Assembly: GCF_914271485.1 (NCBI RefSeq)
Contig: NZ_CAJZAG010000017.1
Coordinates: 57,874 to 121,873, forward strand
Source of the DNA: Cupriavidus pampae
Lineage (GTDB): Bacteria > Pseudomonadota > Gammaproteobacteria > Burkholderiales > Burkholderiaceae
Length of the DNA stretch: 64,000 nucleotides
Direction of reading: 5' to 3'
The translations under genes were made by a program, and so were the position numbers. Below are positions 18,261 through 27,587 of this stretch, piece after piece. Below the pieces are notes generated by a model that ran no database searches, was not told where the DNA came from, and worked only from the letters and a program-made list of their open reading frames with translations. Every line of letters starts with the position of its first letter. Within the stretch, counting starts at the first letter, position 1.

Positions 18261-19303
18261 ATACGAACGAGTTGAATGCACTGACCGCGCGGGCCCGCGC
18301 GGCGATGGCGGATAGCCGGCGTAGCACAGTCGTTGGTGACGACCATGCCCCGCGCTTCGAGCTGTTCCACGCGGCAAGCTCGCTGTGCTCGCAGAAAGTG
18401 CGTACGGTGCTGGCGGAGAAGGCGCTGGGATATCGCTCGAATGACATGCTCATTCTCAGTGCGATGGATGGCGACCGCATTGTGCCGGCTGAGCACTACT
18501 CGCCGTCCTATGTCAAGCTGAGGCTCTACGCGGGTCGCGAGATCGGCACCACATTCGTCGATGGCTACAGCGGGCGCACATCGGTGGAGACCGAAGGGTT
18601 CGACCCGTGCGTAGTGCCGTTGTTGATCGACTATGAAGCCGGGCGCGTTATCGCCGATTCGCTGCGCATCTGCTGCTACCTGGATTCGGTGTCATCCGAG
18701 CCGATCCGTCTGGTGCCGGAGGACGCCGATGCGCGTGCCCTAGTCATGCAACAGGCGGCCATCGTCGATCGCATTCCCAACGGCGCGTTGTTGTATGGTT
18801 TTCATCCCGATGCCGATCGGCGCCCCGAGGCGCTCAAATCCGTTATGGCTACCGTCTATGATGCCAAGATTCTCGCGCTCGAAGCGATGATCGATATCAA
18901 TGCATCGGATGCGGATCTCGTGGCCGCTTATCGGGCCAAGATCTCGAAGGAGCAAGGCGGCAAGGCCGTCTGTCATGACGCGGGATTTCAGCGCAGTACG
19001 CGCCAGCATGTCATGGATCTGCTTCGCGAGCTCGAGCGCACGCTGGCTGGCCGCGCCGCACCCTGGATCACGGGCCCTTCCTTCTCGCTCGCGGATGTGA
19101 TGTGGGGCGTCAATCTGACGCGACTCGCCTATCTGGGCCTGGCATCGATGTGGGATGAGCTGCCTGCGGTGAGCCGCTATATGGGCACGCTGCTGAAGCG
19201 GCCATCGCTGCGCGAAGAAGTCGTGCAGGCCACGCTCGATTCTCTGCCGCCTTCGTCGTACATGGATGCGCTGAGCGGAGGCGTGCGCTTGCACGTGGCT
19301 TGA
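18257..19303 (+). CDS. Glutathione S-transferase-like protein (PcpC/LigE-type context)
   Basis: A 348-aa protein with a GST N-terminal domain beginning near residue 34. FELFHAASSLCSQKVRTVLAEK carries a Ser/Cys pair at the active-site position. A 70-residue insertion precedes the VVPLLIDYEAGRVIADSLRICCYL glutathione-binding element. The C-terminal helical domain ends with ITGPSFSLADVMWGVNLTRLAYLG. It is longer than classical GSTs, as in reductive dehalogenase (PcpC) and beta-etherase groups. The start overlaps the preceding stop (ATGA). Last gene of the operon; a strong terminator follows. Confidence 0.8.
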   Translation: MNTNELNALTARARAAMADSRRSTVVGDDHAPRFELFHAASSLCSQKVRTVLAEKALGYRSNDMLILSAMDGDRIVPAEHYSPSYVKLRLYAGREIGTTFVDGYSGRTSVETEGFDPCVVPLLIDYEAGRVIADSLRICCYLDSVSSEPIRLVPEDADARALVMQQAAIVDRIPNGALLYGFHPDADRRPEALKSVMATVYDAKILALEAMIDINASDADLVAAYRAKISKEQGGKAVCHDAGFQRSTRQHVMDLLRELERTLAGRAAPWITGPSFSLADVMWGVNLTRLAYLGLASMWDELPAVSRYMGTLLKRPSLREEVVQATLDSLPPSSYMDALSGGVRLHVA

Positions 19304-19325
19304 GTCGTGGCTTGAGTCGCTTCCG

Positions 19326-19359
19326 GGCTCTCTCCCGCATCCGGGAGAGAGCCTTTTTT
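19326..19359 (+). terminator. Rho-independent terminator of the catabolic operon
   Basis: A perfect 12-bp stem GGCTCTCTCCCG/CGGGAGAGAGCC (19326-19337 with 19342-19353), loop CATC, followed by TTTTTT. It ends the dehydrogenase-amidase-dioxygenase-GST operon. Confidence 0.93.
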
Positions 19360-19374
19360 ATTGCAGATCTACAT

Positions 19375-20001
19375 TCAGGCCGCGACGGCCTCCGGGTGTC
19401 CATGCAGCGCGTGCGCGACCTGTGTCACACGACGCCCCTGGAAGCGAGCGACGGCAAGATGATCCGCATCTGGCTTCAGCGAATCCTGCCGCGACACGTG
19501 GGTGGCGCCGTAGGGCGTGCCCGCCTTGAACATCGCCGCGTCTGCATAACCCAGCGGCACAATGACCAGACCCAGATGCGCCATGGGCGCATAGATCGAC
19601 AGCAGCGTTGATTCGTTACCGCCGTGCAGTGACGACGTCGAGCCGAACACCGAACCGACCTTGCCGTTGAGCTTGCCCTGGAACCACAGCCCACCGAGGC
19701 CATCGATGAACGCCTTGAGCTCAGAAGTAATCGAACCAAAGCGCGTGGGCGTACCGAACACGATGGCATCGGCCCATTCGACATCGGCTTCGGTCGGCGC
19801 CTCGTACTTCGCGTTCATGGCATTGGCGTTATCGAGCCAGCCGGGTACCTGCTGCATGACGTCGGCGCCAACGAGTTCGCGCACGCGGCGCAGTCGTACT
19901 TCCGCGCCTGCTTCGATGGCACCCTCGGCAACGGCTCTTGCCAGTTGCTCGGTGGACTGGTTGCGCGAATAGAAGGCGATCAGGACTTTAGGTTTGTTCA
20001 T
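19375..20001 (-). CDS. wrbA: NAD(P)H:quinone oxidoreductase, WrbA type
   Basis: A 208-aa flavodoxin-like FMN protein that reduces quinones by two electrons. The FMN phosphate loop is YSRNQSTEQLA. FGTPTRFGSITSELKAFID and FGSTSSLHGGNESTLLSIY are WrbA hallmarks, and GTPYGATHVS closes the site. It lies 27 bp downstream of the ring-cleavage dioxygenase, so the two form an operon. A quinone reductase would keep the hydroquinone substrate reduced, as PcpD does in pentachlorophenol degradation, although PcpD is a different family. Confidence 0.92.
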   Translation of the reverse strand: MNKPKVLIAFYSRNQSTEQLARAVAEGAIEAGAEVRLRRVRELVGADVMQQVPGWLDNANAMNAKYEAPTEADVEWADAIVFGTPTRFGSITSELKAFIDGLGGLWFQGKLNGKVGSVFGSTSSLHGGNESTLLSIYAPMAHLGLVIVPLGYADAAMFKAGTPYGATHVSRQDSLKPDADHLAVARFQGRRVTQVAHALHGHPEAVAA

Positions 20002-20028
20002 AGTCGTCGGGAAAGGAGTTGGACGGGT

Positions 20029-20976
20029 TCAGACGGAAATTGGCTCGAGACGCGAGAGCAGTTCGTCCTTGCGATCGACTAGCCAGGGCGGCAGCTGGAA
20101 CTCTTCGCCGAAATGGCCGGGGTCTTCGTCGATCGCAAAGCCAATATCGGTGGTGGCGGCCTCGAAGATCACGCCGCCGGGCATCTTGAAATACATCGAG
20201 CGGAAGTAGTTACGGTTCACGGACTCCGAGGTATCGATGTAGCCGAGTCCCATGAACTTGTCCTTTAGCGTCATCTGCTGCTCGATCGTATCCACCGCGA
20301 ACGCGACGTGGTGGATGGTGCCTTCGCCGTACACCGAGGAACCCTGCAGACGATCCGGCTCATGGAAGAACTCGACGACCATGCCTGGGCCGCCCGTATG
20401 CGTCTCGAAACGATGGTAGGGACCCTCGTCGCCGACGAGGCGGAAGCCAATCGCCTCGCTCATAAAGCGCACCGACTCCTCCACCTCGCGCAGCGACAGC
20501 GTGATGCTGTGCACGCCGCGCACCGCGTAAGCCTCGGGCACATTGTTCTCCACGCACGGCGGTCGCTGGTCGAGGTCTGACTCCACGAGGTCGAACTCGA
20601 TGCCGCACGGATGGTAGAAGCGCTGACGCCGCTCGCCAAAGCGCGCGACGATATCGGCGTCATATCGAATGTTCATGGCATCGAAGCGCGCACGCCAGAA
20701 TTCGAGCGAGCCATTCGGTACCGAGTAGTTGATCACGCGCACCTGTCCAGAGCCAGGACGTGCCACCACGCCGCGCTGCCGAAACGGGAACGACGTCACT
20801 AGCGTGCCGGGATCACCGTTCGCATTGCCGTAATAGAGATGGTAGATCGGATCCTCGCCATCGAGCAGGACGGTCTTCTTGACGAGGCTCTGGCCGAGCA
20901 GCTTCACGTAGAAATCCACGTCTTCCTGTGCGTGTCGAACGCCGGCAGTGAGGTGGTGAAATCCCTTGATCATGGA
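20029..20976 (-). CDS. Ring-cleaving dioxygenase, PcpA/LinE/MhqO family
   Basis: A 315-aa extradiol-type Fe(II) dioxygenase with two VOC domains. Metal ligands are visible in GFHHLTAGV, TIHHVAFAVD and GGVIFEAATTD (His, His, Glu). Homologues cleave (chloro)hydroquinones between C1 and C2. The start at 20976 has CTGGAG 7 bp upstream; an upstream ATG at 21018 with GAGGGAGAG is an alternative. It diverges from a LysR regulator and is followed by a quinone reductase, a conserved arrangement for quinone/hydroquinone detoxification or catabolism. Confidence 0.9.
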   Translation of the reverse strand, partial: SMIKGFHHLTAGVRHAQEDVDFYVKLLGQSLVKKTVLLDGEDPIYHLYYGNANGDPGTLVTSFPFRQRGVVARPGSGQVRVINYSVPNGSLEFWRARFDAMNIRYDADIVARFGERRQRFYHPCGIEFDLVESDLDQRPPCVENNVPEAYAVRGVHSITLSLREVEESVRFMSEAIGFRLVGDEGPYHRFETHTGGPGMVVEFFHEPDRLQGSSVYGEGTIHHVAFAVDTIEQQMTLKDKFMGLGYIDTSESVNRNYFRSMYFKMPGGVIFEAATTDIGFAIDEDPGHFGEEFQLPPWLVDRKDELLSRLEPISV

Positions 20977-21200
20977 CATCGTCTTCTCCAGATTGATGTG
21001 TTGTACCGGGACAGCCATTGAACTCTCCCTCGTGCAACAGCTTAAGCGCTCGATTTCGTTTGAGAAGCGTCAGAACGTGTACGCAGGGTTCGGCAAAGTC
21101 GAACGATGAGCAAGGTATTTCCCGATGCGTCACACGCCTGTCATGGAGTAACATCGATCTGGTTGTTCCCCCTAAAAGACATGGACGCCCCCACAATGCC

Positions 21201-22112
21201 ATGCTGGATTTGAAGGATGTGTATTTCTTCGTTCAGGTTGTCGACCGCGGTGGCTTCACCTCGGCTGGCGATGCATTGCGACTGCCTAAGTCGACGCTCA
21301 GCCATCGTGTGAAGGAACTGGAAGCGGCACTGGGCGTGAGGCTGATCAATCGGACCTCGCGCCAGTTCGCGATGACCGAGGTCGGCAAGGAGTTCTATCA
21401 GTACGCCATGGCGCTGCTGCGCAGTGCGGAGGTGGCCGAGGAAGCGATGCGGCAACGGCTGGCGGAGCCAAGCGGCGTGATTCGCGTGACGACCGCCGCG
21501 GAGATCGCCCAGTTCGCTCTGCGTCATGTGCTGCCGACATTCCTGACTGACCATCCCAAGGTGAAGATCGTCGAGACTGCCACGGATCGTGTGCTCGATA
21601 TCGTCGGCGACGGTTTCGACCTCGCCATCCGTGGACACAACGGTCTGCTGCAGGACTCGGATCTCGTACAGCATCCGCTGGCACGCGCCCCGTGGTACTT
21701 GTTTGCCGGCGCCGAATATCTGCAGCGCATGCCGGCGCCGCGGGAACCAGAAGAGCTGGCGGCGCATTCGATCATCGCGCTAACCGGCAAGTCGGCACAA
21801 CATTGGAATCTCCAGGGGCCGGACAAGCGTGTGGTGTCGATCCCGTTGGACCCGCGCTTCCAAAGCAACAGCCTGATCTCGCTGAAGGAGGCAGCCTGCG
21901 CGAACATTGGCATCGCGGCCCTGCCCGGCTACATCTGCCAGACGGAGCTCAGGGCGGGCGAGTTGCGTCAGATCCTGCCCGATTGGATTGCGGCCGATGC
22001 ACGCATTACCGCGCTGATTCCTTACCGCACCGGACTTCTCCCAGCGGTGCGGACGCTCGTGGACTACCTGGCGGTAGTCTTGCCGAAGGTCACGGCGTTC
22101 GACCGCGCCTGA
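21201..22112 (+). CDS. LysR-family transcriptional regulator
   Basis: A 303-aa regulator. The N-terminal winged helix-turn-helix (LDLKDVYFFVQVVDRGGFTS, then LPKSTLSHRVKELEAALG) is followed by a periplasmic-binding-protein-like effector domain. The ATG at 21201 gives the canonical LysR start; the open frame extends upstream without family similarity. It is divergent from the ring-cleavage dioxygenase and probably activates that operon in response to an aromatic or quinone ligand. Confidence 0.92.
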   Translation: MLDLKDVYFFVQVVDRGGFTSAGDALRLPKSTLSHRVKELEAALGVRLINRTSRQFAMTEVGKEFYQYAMALLRSAEVAEEAMRQRLAEPSGVIRVTTAAEIAQFALRHVLPTFLTDHPKVKIVETATDRVLDIVGDGFDLAIRGHNGLLQDSDLVQHPLARAPWYLFAGAEYLQRMPAPREPEELAAHSIIALTGKSAQHWNLQGPDKRVVSIPLDPRFQSNSLISLKEAACANIGIAALPGYICQTELRAGELRQILPDWIAADARITALIPYRTGLLPAVRTLVDYLAVVLPKVTAFDRA

Positions 22113-22324
22113 AGACAGTTTCAGGGCGGTACTGGGTCGGTGTTGATTGTCGCTTTCAAATCAACTTACTGAATACGGCTGGGGTGCTACTGCCCGCCGT
22201 CTCCTCTGCCTAAGATGTGTTCCACGATCTGGCGTCACCGAGCGCGAAACGCGCGGATCCGGATCGTGCTTGTGAATCGCGCCTCCCGGCGCGGCTAACC
22301 CCCACACATTCTTAGGACTAAAAA

Positions 22325-23257
22325 ATGAGCGCAACAACCCGCAATGTGCAGCCAGTTCTCGCAGCCTTTGGCAAGGAAGGTTCCGGCGAGCTCGTATCCT
22401 CCCGATATGGCGTGCGCATCGGTGATGTCGACGTCGTGCTGATCAGCGACGGTGTCCTGCCGCTTCCGACTTCGACGATGTCCACCAACGTGAGCGAAGC
22501 AGATCGTAACGAATGGTTCGACGGCCGCTTCCTGCAGCGCGACATGTTCGACTGGGCGCTGAACATCGCGCTCGTGCGCAGCGGCGAGCGTCTGATCCTG
22601 ATCGATTCGGGCGTGGGCGACGGCTTCGAGTACTTCACGCGCGCTGGCCAGTCGATGATGCGCCTGGAAACCGCCGGCATCGATCTGAGCGCCATCACCG
22701 ATATCGTGATCACGCATATGCATATGGACCACGTCGGCGGGCTCAACAACGACGGTGTCAAGGCCAAGCTGCGCCCGAACGTACGCATCCACGTAGCGGC
22801 TGCCGAAGTCGAGTTCTGGAAGAACCCGGACTTCAGCAGGACGGTGATGCCGGAATCGGTGCCTCCCGCGCTACGCAAGGCCGCGGCGACGTTCGTCGAG
22901 CTCTACAGCGAGAACATCATGCAATTCGACCAGACCGTGCAGATCGCGGCGGGCGTATCGGCACGCGTGACGGGTGGCCATACCCCAGGACACTGCGTGG
23001 TGGACGTGGACTCGCAGGGTGAGAAGTTGACGTTCGTCGGCGACGCTGTGTTTGAAGTCAATTTCGACAACCCTGATTGGCAAAACGGTTTCGAGCACGA
23101 CCCCGAAGGCTGCGTTGATGTGCGTATCGCGCTGTTCGACGAAGCCGCCGCAACCGGCTCGCTGCTGGCCGCCGCACACGTTGCTTTCCCCTCCATCGGT
23201 CACGTCGCGAAGACCGACAATGGTTACCGCTTCGTCCCGGTGCAATGGGACTATTGA
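22325..23257 (+). CDS. Metallo-beta-lactamase-fold hydrolase
   Basis: A 310-aa hydrolase with the zinc motif HMHMDHVGG at residue about 131, preceded by LILIDSGVGDGF and followed by GGHTPGHCVV and VGDAVFEVNF, giving the full set of His/Asp ligands. Pattern and length match the methyl parathion hydrolase/OPHC2 and lactonase-like branch, though no signal peptide is seen. It might hydrolyse an ester or lactone. It follows the LysR gene after a 212-bp gap in which nothing else was found. Confidence 0.9.
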   Translation: MSATTRNVQPVLAAFGKEGSGELVSSRYGVRIGDVDVVLISDGVLPLPTSTMSTNVSEADRNEWFDGRFLQRDMFDWALNIALVRSGERLILIDSGVGDGFEYFTRAGQSMMRLETAGIDLSAITDIVITHMHMDHVGGLNNDGVKAKLRPNVRIHVAAAEVEFWKNPDFSRTVMPESVPPALRKAAATFVELYSENIMQFDQTVQIAAGVSARVTGGHTPGHCVVDVDSQGEKLTFVGDAVFEVNFDNPDWQNGFEHDPEGCVDVRIALFDEAAATGSLLAAAHVAFPSIGHVAKTDNGYRFVPVQWDY

Positions 23258-23315
23258 TTGATCCTCCGCGGTCATAGAAAACATTTCGACGTAGGTCTTC
23301 TTTGGGAAGCCAACC

Positions 23316-23885
23316 ATGCTGTACGGCAATCGCCTGCATTCAACTTTTGTCTCCTTGGCACTTCTGACCGTGATTCCAACCACGGCGTTTGCTAAGCCCT
23401 TCACTGTGAATGTTGACGACCTGGGACGGGATCGGGCGTTCATCAATGCGCAGGTCTACGACGGGTTCGGGTGCCACGGCGAGAATATCTCGCCGCGCAT
23501 TTCGTGGACCCAGGTTCCGCGTGGGACGAAGAGCATCGTTGTCACGATTCACGATCCTGATGCCCCGACCGCTGGGCTTGGCTGGACACACTGGAAGGTT
23601 GTCAACATTCCTCCGTCGACATCTTCCATTCCTAAAGGGGCGTCGGGGAACCCATCTCTATTGCCCGCCGGTGCGCTAGAGACAATGACCGATTTTGGAG
23701 CATCGAAGTACGGCGGCCCTTGCCCACCACAGGGTGAGTCACATCGTTACGTCGTCACCATTTCGGCGCTCTCTGTCGCGAGTATCGATGTGAAGCCAGA
23801 ATCGAGCCCCGCGCTTGTCGCATATCAGATGCACGGAAACATCATTGCGCAGGCTCGATTCGTCGCGAGATACCGCAGGACATGA
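23316..23885 (+). CDS. YbhB/YbcL-family PEBP-like secreted protein
   Basis: A 189-aa protein with a signal peptide ending TTAFA. The mature part is a phosphatidylethanolamine-binding-protein-like fold: GENISPRISWTQVPRGTKSIVVTIHDPDAP (the DPDAP ligand-site motif), GWTHWKVVNIPPS, YGGPCPPQGESHRY with the conserved PP..G..HRY, and VVTISALSV. Periplasmic. The family's role in bacteria is not established. Confidence 0.92.
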   Translation: MLYGNRLHSTFVSLALLTVIPTTAFAKPFTVNVDDLGRDRAFINAQVYDGFGCHGENISPRISWTQVPRGTKSIVVTIHDPDAPTAGLGWTHWKVVNIPPSTSSIPKGASGNPSLLPAGALETMTDFGASKYGGPCPPQGESHRYVVTISALSVASIDVKPESSPALVAYQMHGNIIAQARFVARYRRT

Positions 23886-24008
23886 TCCCTCCGCCTGAGC
23901 GGCTTGGATTCTCCATTTGGGACGCCGATACCGTCACCGATAACCCAAAGGTTGGGTTCAGTTCCGCTCGGATGTTGCCGATATAGAGGTCGGCTACAGG
24001 AGCAAGAA

Positions 24009-24437
24009 GTGAACGTAGAAAGCATCATGTCCAAACGCCTCGCTACGGTGGGGTTCGACGATCTGCTGACGACCGTCAAGGAGATCTTCGACGAGGCGAG
24101 TTTCCACCATCTGCTGGTGGTCGAGGATGGCAAGCTGCGCGGGGTCGTGTCCGACCGGGACCTGCTGCGCGCCATGAGCCCTTTTATCGGCAGCAATGTG
24201 GAGAACGCCCGGGATCTCGCCACGCTGAACAAGCGCGTGCACCAGATCATGTCGCGTCAGCCACTGACGCTTCCACCGGAAGCCACGATTGCGGATGCCA
24301 TCGCCTTGTTCCTCGCGAACAACGTCTCGTGCATTCCCATCGTCACGCCTGCGTTTGAACCGGTGGGGATCGTCAGCTGGCGCGATATCCTGCGGGCAGT
24401 GGGCGAGCGCGACGGCGCCAACGCCGACTTGTCCTAG
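24009..24437 (+). CDS. Tandem CBS domain protein
   Basis: A 142-aa protein made of two CBS domains (residues about 1-60 and 77-135): SIMSKRLATVGFDDLLTTVK, LLVVEDGKLRGVVSDRDLL, then HQIMSRQPLTLPPEATIADA and GIVSWRDILRAV. Such pairs bind adenine nucleotides. The start is GTG 24009 with AGGAG at 23998. No partner domain is present, so it may regulate another protein in trans. Confidence 0.9.
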   Translation: MNVESIMSKRLATVGFDDLLTTVKEIFDEASFHHLLVVEDGKLRGVVSDRDLLRAMSPFIGSNVENARDLATLNKRVHQIMSRQPLTLPPEATIADAIALFLANNVSCIPIVTPAFEPVGIVSWRDILRAVGERDGANADLS

Positions 24438-24525
24438 AAGCTAGCCTGAAGCTCTTGGACCTTGGTCCAATGGCAGGCGAGCATGAATCGGACTACCGTG
24501 TCCCGAACAAATCGGGAGCACCATC

Positions 24526-24792
24526 ATGAAGCGAGTAGCTATTCTTATCGCCGCCATTCTTGCGATGTCCGCATTGCCTGCTACCGCGCAAACGGCGAGC
24601 GGATCAAAGTCGCAACCGCCCAGCGACGAGATTGTCCAGATGCGCCAGGAAATCTCTGCGGCGCGAAAGACATACAACGCCAAGGTAGCGGAGGCAAAGA
24701 AGACTTACGACGAGGCGAAGGCCGCTGCAGCGAAAGAACGTGATGCGGCGATCTCCGCTGCGCGAGCCACTGCGAATCAGAAGAAGTCGTAA
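24526..24792 (+). CDS. Small periplasmic coiled-coil protein
   Basis: An 88-aa protein. The signal peptide has MKR, then a hydrophobic core and the ALPATAQ cleavage region. The mature part is almost entirely an Ala/Lys/Glu-rich helix (KTYNAKVAEAKKTYDEAKAA) predicted to form a coiled coil. Ribosome binding site GGGAG. Function unknown. Confidence 0.8.
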   Translation: MKRVAILIAAILAMSALPATAQTASGSKSQPPSDEIVQMRQEISAARKTYNAKVAEAKKTYDEAKAAAAKERDAAISAARATANQKKS

Positions 24793-24809
24793 CGGCTTCA
24801 TGGCGCATC

Positions 24810-26231
24810 ATGGCCAAGGCAAGCAGAGTCCGTCGTAATGAGGAAAGCCCTTCTATATCCGTTTACCTCACTGCCGACGAACACGCCGCCAATGGGCGGG
24901 CGCTGCGCGATAACGTGCCGCGCTCGTCCCAGGCCGGGTGGAAACCCGCGGACACGCGCCCGGATGCGGTGGCACTGCTGGAGAAATCGAACGCGGGACG
25001 AATGCAGGAACTCGTGCCCATTCGCTTCGGCCGAATGTCGAGTTCGCCTTTCGCTTTCTATCGAGGCGCGGCCGCCATCATGGCCGCCGATCTGGCAACC
25101 ACGCCATCCAGCGGCATCCGCGTGCAGAGTTGCGGCGATGCGCATTTGATGAACTTCGGCGGATTCGCCACGCCGGAGCGCAATATCATCTTCGACATCA
25201 ATGACCTCGATGAAACCCTTCCGGCTCCTTTCGAATGGGACTTGAAGCGACTCGCCGCCAGCATCGTGATCGCGGCCGATCATCTGGCACTACCCAGGAG
25301 CGATGCGGCACGCGTGGCAACCGACTGCGTGCGCGAGTACAGGGAACGGATACATAACTACGCGGGCATGCGCGCGCTAGACGTCTGGTATGACCGTATC
25401 GATCTGCAAAAGTACGAAGATCGTACCGGCGATCCGAAGGTCGTCGAGGCCGCACGCAAACGGTTGGCCGAACGCATCGAGGCGGAACGTCGCAAATCAA
25501 CGCCCGACCACCTCTACCCAAAATTTATCGCTGAAGAAGGATTGCAGCCCAGAATCAAAGACGAGCCGCCGCTGATCTTCCATCCGTCTGAAGAGCTGGC
25601 TCCGGGTCTGTCCACTGGCTACAAGCATGCCATCGAACAGTACCGCGAAAGCCTGGCTGACCATACCCGCGTGCTATTCGACCGCTTCCATTTCTTTGAT
25701 CTGGCCATCAAGGTTGTCGGCGTGGGCAGTGTCGGCACGATGTGCGCCGTCTGCCTGTTCATGGCGGCCGACAACGATCCGCTGTTCCTTCAGGTGAAGG
25801 AGGCCCGGGAGTCGGTGCTGGAGCCTTATGCCGGCAAGAGCGCGTACGACAACCACGGCCAGCGAGTCATTGTGGGGCAGCGGCTCATGCAGGCCGCCAC
25901 CGATGTATTCCTCGGCTGGACCCGCGGCAAGAATGGCCGGCACTTCTACATCCGTCAGTTGCGGGATATGAAAATGTCGGCCGTCATAGAGGACTGGGAC
26001 AGCGGCATGCTCAGGCAGTACGGCAGAATGTGCGCCCATGCCCTGGCACGCGCGCATGCACGGACGGGAGACGCCGCAATGATGGCGGGTTATATGGGCT
26101 CCGGTCAGACCTTTGACGACGCCATCTGTGAGTTCGCGACAGAATACGCGTCCCAGAACCGGAGCGACTTCCGGGCCTTCCTCGCAGCGATTCGGCAAGG
26201 GCGGATTCACGTGGAGATCGAGGCCATTTGA
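24810..26231 (+). CDS. DUF2252 domain protein
   Basis: A 473-aa cytoplasmic protein with the DUF2252 pattern: LVPIRFGRMSSSPFAFYRGAA, then CGDAHLMNFGGFATPERN, FDINDLDETLPAPFEWDLKR and a late VGVGSVGT segment. The GDxHxxNF and DxxDxD-like elements recall the catalytic and metal loops of aminoglycoside phosphotransferase-like kinases, so a kinase-related fold is plausible. Biological role unknown. It starts 17 bp after the small coiled-coil gene. Confidence 0.9.
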   Translation: MAKASRVRRNEESPSISVYLTADEHAANGRALRDNVPRSSQAGWKPADTRPDAVALLEKSNAGRMQELVPIRFGRMSSSPFAFYRGAAAIMAADLATTPSSGIRVQSCGDAHLMNFGGFATPERNIIFDINDLDETLPAPFEWDLKRLAASIVIAADHLALPRSDAARVATDCVREYRERIHNYAGMRALDVWYDRIDLQKYEDRTGDPKVVEAARKRLAERIEAERRKSTPDHLYPKFIAEEGLQPRIKDEPPLIFHPSEELAPGLSTGYKHAIEQYRESLADHTRVLFDRFHFFDLAIKVVGVGSVGTMCAVCLFMAADNDPLFLQVKEARESVLEPYAGKSAYDNHGQRVIVGQRLMQAATDVFLGWTRGKNGRHFYIRQLRDMKMSAVIEDWDSGMLRQYGRMCAHALARAHARTGDAAMMAGYMGSGQTFDDAICEFATEYASQNRSDFRAFLAAIRQGRIHVEIEAI

Positions 26232-26249
26232 GAATGCGGCCCCGATGCA

Positions 26250-27032
26250 CTAAGCAATGATATTGACACCCCCGTCGATATACAGCGTCTCCCCAGACAA
26301 TCGCGTTGCATACGAACTGGCAAGAAACGCGCAGGTAAAGCCAACGTCCATGATATCGACCAGTTCGCCCAGCGGCGCGCGGTTTCCGGCGTCGTTCAGC
26401 ATGAGTTCGAAGTCCTTGAGACCCGAGGCCGCGCGTGTCTTGATCGGACCCGGAGAGATCGCATGGACGCGGATGCGCTGCGGACCGAGCTCATAGGCCA
26501 GGTATCGTACCGTCGCCTCCAGTGCAGCCTTTACAGGGCCCATCACGTTGTAGTTCGGCACTACCTTGTTGGCACCGTGATAACTCATTGCGAATAGTGC
26601 GCCGCCGTCTTGCATAAGCGGCACCGCGCGCCGCGCCAACCGAATGAACGAGTGGCAGGAGATATCCATGGCCATTCCGAAGCCTTCGCCCGAACAGTTG
26701 AGCAGCCCTCCCTGCAGATCCTCCTTCGGTGCCCAGGCAATGGAATGCACAACGATATCGAGCTTTCCCCAGGTCTGCGAGATCTGGTCGAACACCGAAT
26801 CCAGCTCGTCGGGCTTTGTCACGTTAAGTGGCAGGAAGAGCGATGCGCCAAGCTCGCGCGCCACCGGTTCAACATGTTGCCGAGCCTTCTCGTCGGCATA
26901 GGTGATGGCGACCTCGGCACCAAGCTCGCGGAAGGCCTTTGCGCAGCCATAGGCGATCGAGCTGTCGTTCGCGATGCCGCAGATCAGTGCTCTCTTACCC
27001 GTCAGAACGGCGGGCGGCGCATGGGTGGTCAT
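26250..27032 (-). CDS. fabI: Enoyl-ACP reductase
   Basis: A 260-aa NADH-dependent reductase of the last step in fatty acid elongation. The divergent SDR nucleotide loop GKRALICGIANDSSIAYGCA, the VHSIAWAPKED segment and the FabI-type active site Tyr-x6-Lys (YNVMGPVK) after MSYHGANKVVPN are present. The ATG at 27032 has GAGGAG. It follows the truncated acetate kinase by 20 bp, as in the pta-ackA-fabI arrangement of related bacteria, where FabI is probably a second, non-housekeeping copy. Confidence 0.93.
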   Translation of the reverse strand: MTTHAPPAVLTGKRALICGIANDSSIAYGCAKAFRELGAEVAITYADEKARQHVEPVARELGASLFLPLNVTKPDELDSVFDQISQTWGKLDIVVHSIAWAPKEDLQGGLLNCSGEGFGMAMDISCHSFIRLARRAVPLMQDGGALFAMSYHGANKVVPNYNVMGPVKAALEATVRYLAYELGPQRIRVHAISPGPIKTRAASGLKDFELMLNDAGNRAPLGELVDIMDVGFTCAFLASSYATRLSGETLYIDGGVNIIA

Positions 27033-27052
27033 GGTCAGTCTCCTCTCGTCCC

Positions 27053-27580
27053 CTATGAGGCGTCTTTGCTGCGAAAGGCGACTGCACGGGTATGTCTGGC
27101 GATCATCAGTTCTTCGTCCGTGGGGATCACCCGCACTGCGACGCGACTGGACGCGCTGCTGAGCAACGGTTCGCCACGGGCGTTGGCCTCGATATCGAGC
27201 GCCACGCCGAGCCATGCGGCCTGCTGACACACCTGCTGGCGGATGTATGCCGCGTTCTCGCCCACGCCCGCCGTAAACACCAGCGCATCGAGGCCCTGCA
27301 GCGCAGCGGCAAGACTGCCAAGTTCTCGACCGATCCGGTATGTGTAGAGCGCGACGGCCAATCGCGCCCGTGGAACATCGCTGGCCAGCAGATCGCGCAT
27401 GTCGCTGGAGATTCCGGAAACACCGAGCAAGCCGGATTTCCGGTACAGCAGATCCTCTACCGCGCGTACATCGAGCTTCAGTTCATCCATGAGAAAGAGG
27501 ATGACTCCCGGGTCGAGACTGCCGCTACGCGTGCCCATTGGGAGCCCGTCTACCGCGGTAAAGCCCATCGTACTCGCCAC
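27053..27580 (-). pseudogene. ackA: Acetate kinase, 5'-truncated
   Basis: The C-terminal about 175 residues of acetate kinase are intact, from VASTMGFTAVDGLPMGTRSG through LLYRKSGLLGVSGISSDMR and FTAGVGENAAYIRQ. The first about 210-220 residues, including the N-terminal phosphate loop and catalytic Asp, are missing. Upstream of 27580 the frame stays open to 27712 but no longer resembles the family; that DNA is antisense to the start of the 27588-28514 gene. No pta is present. Acetate kinase activity is not expected. Confidence 0.85.
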
Positions 27581-27587
27581 GAACAGC

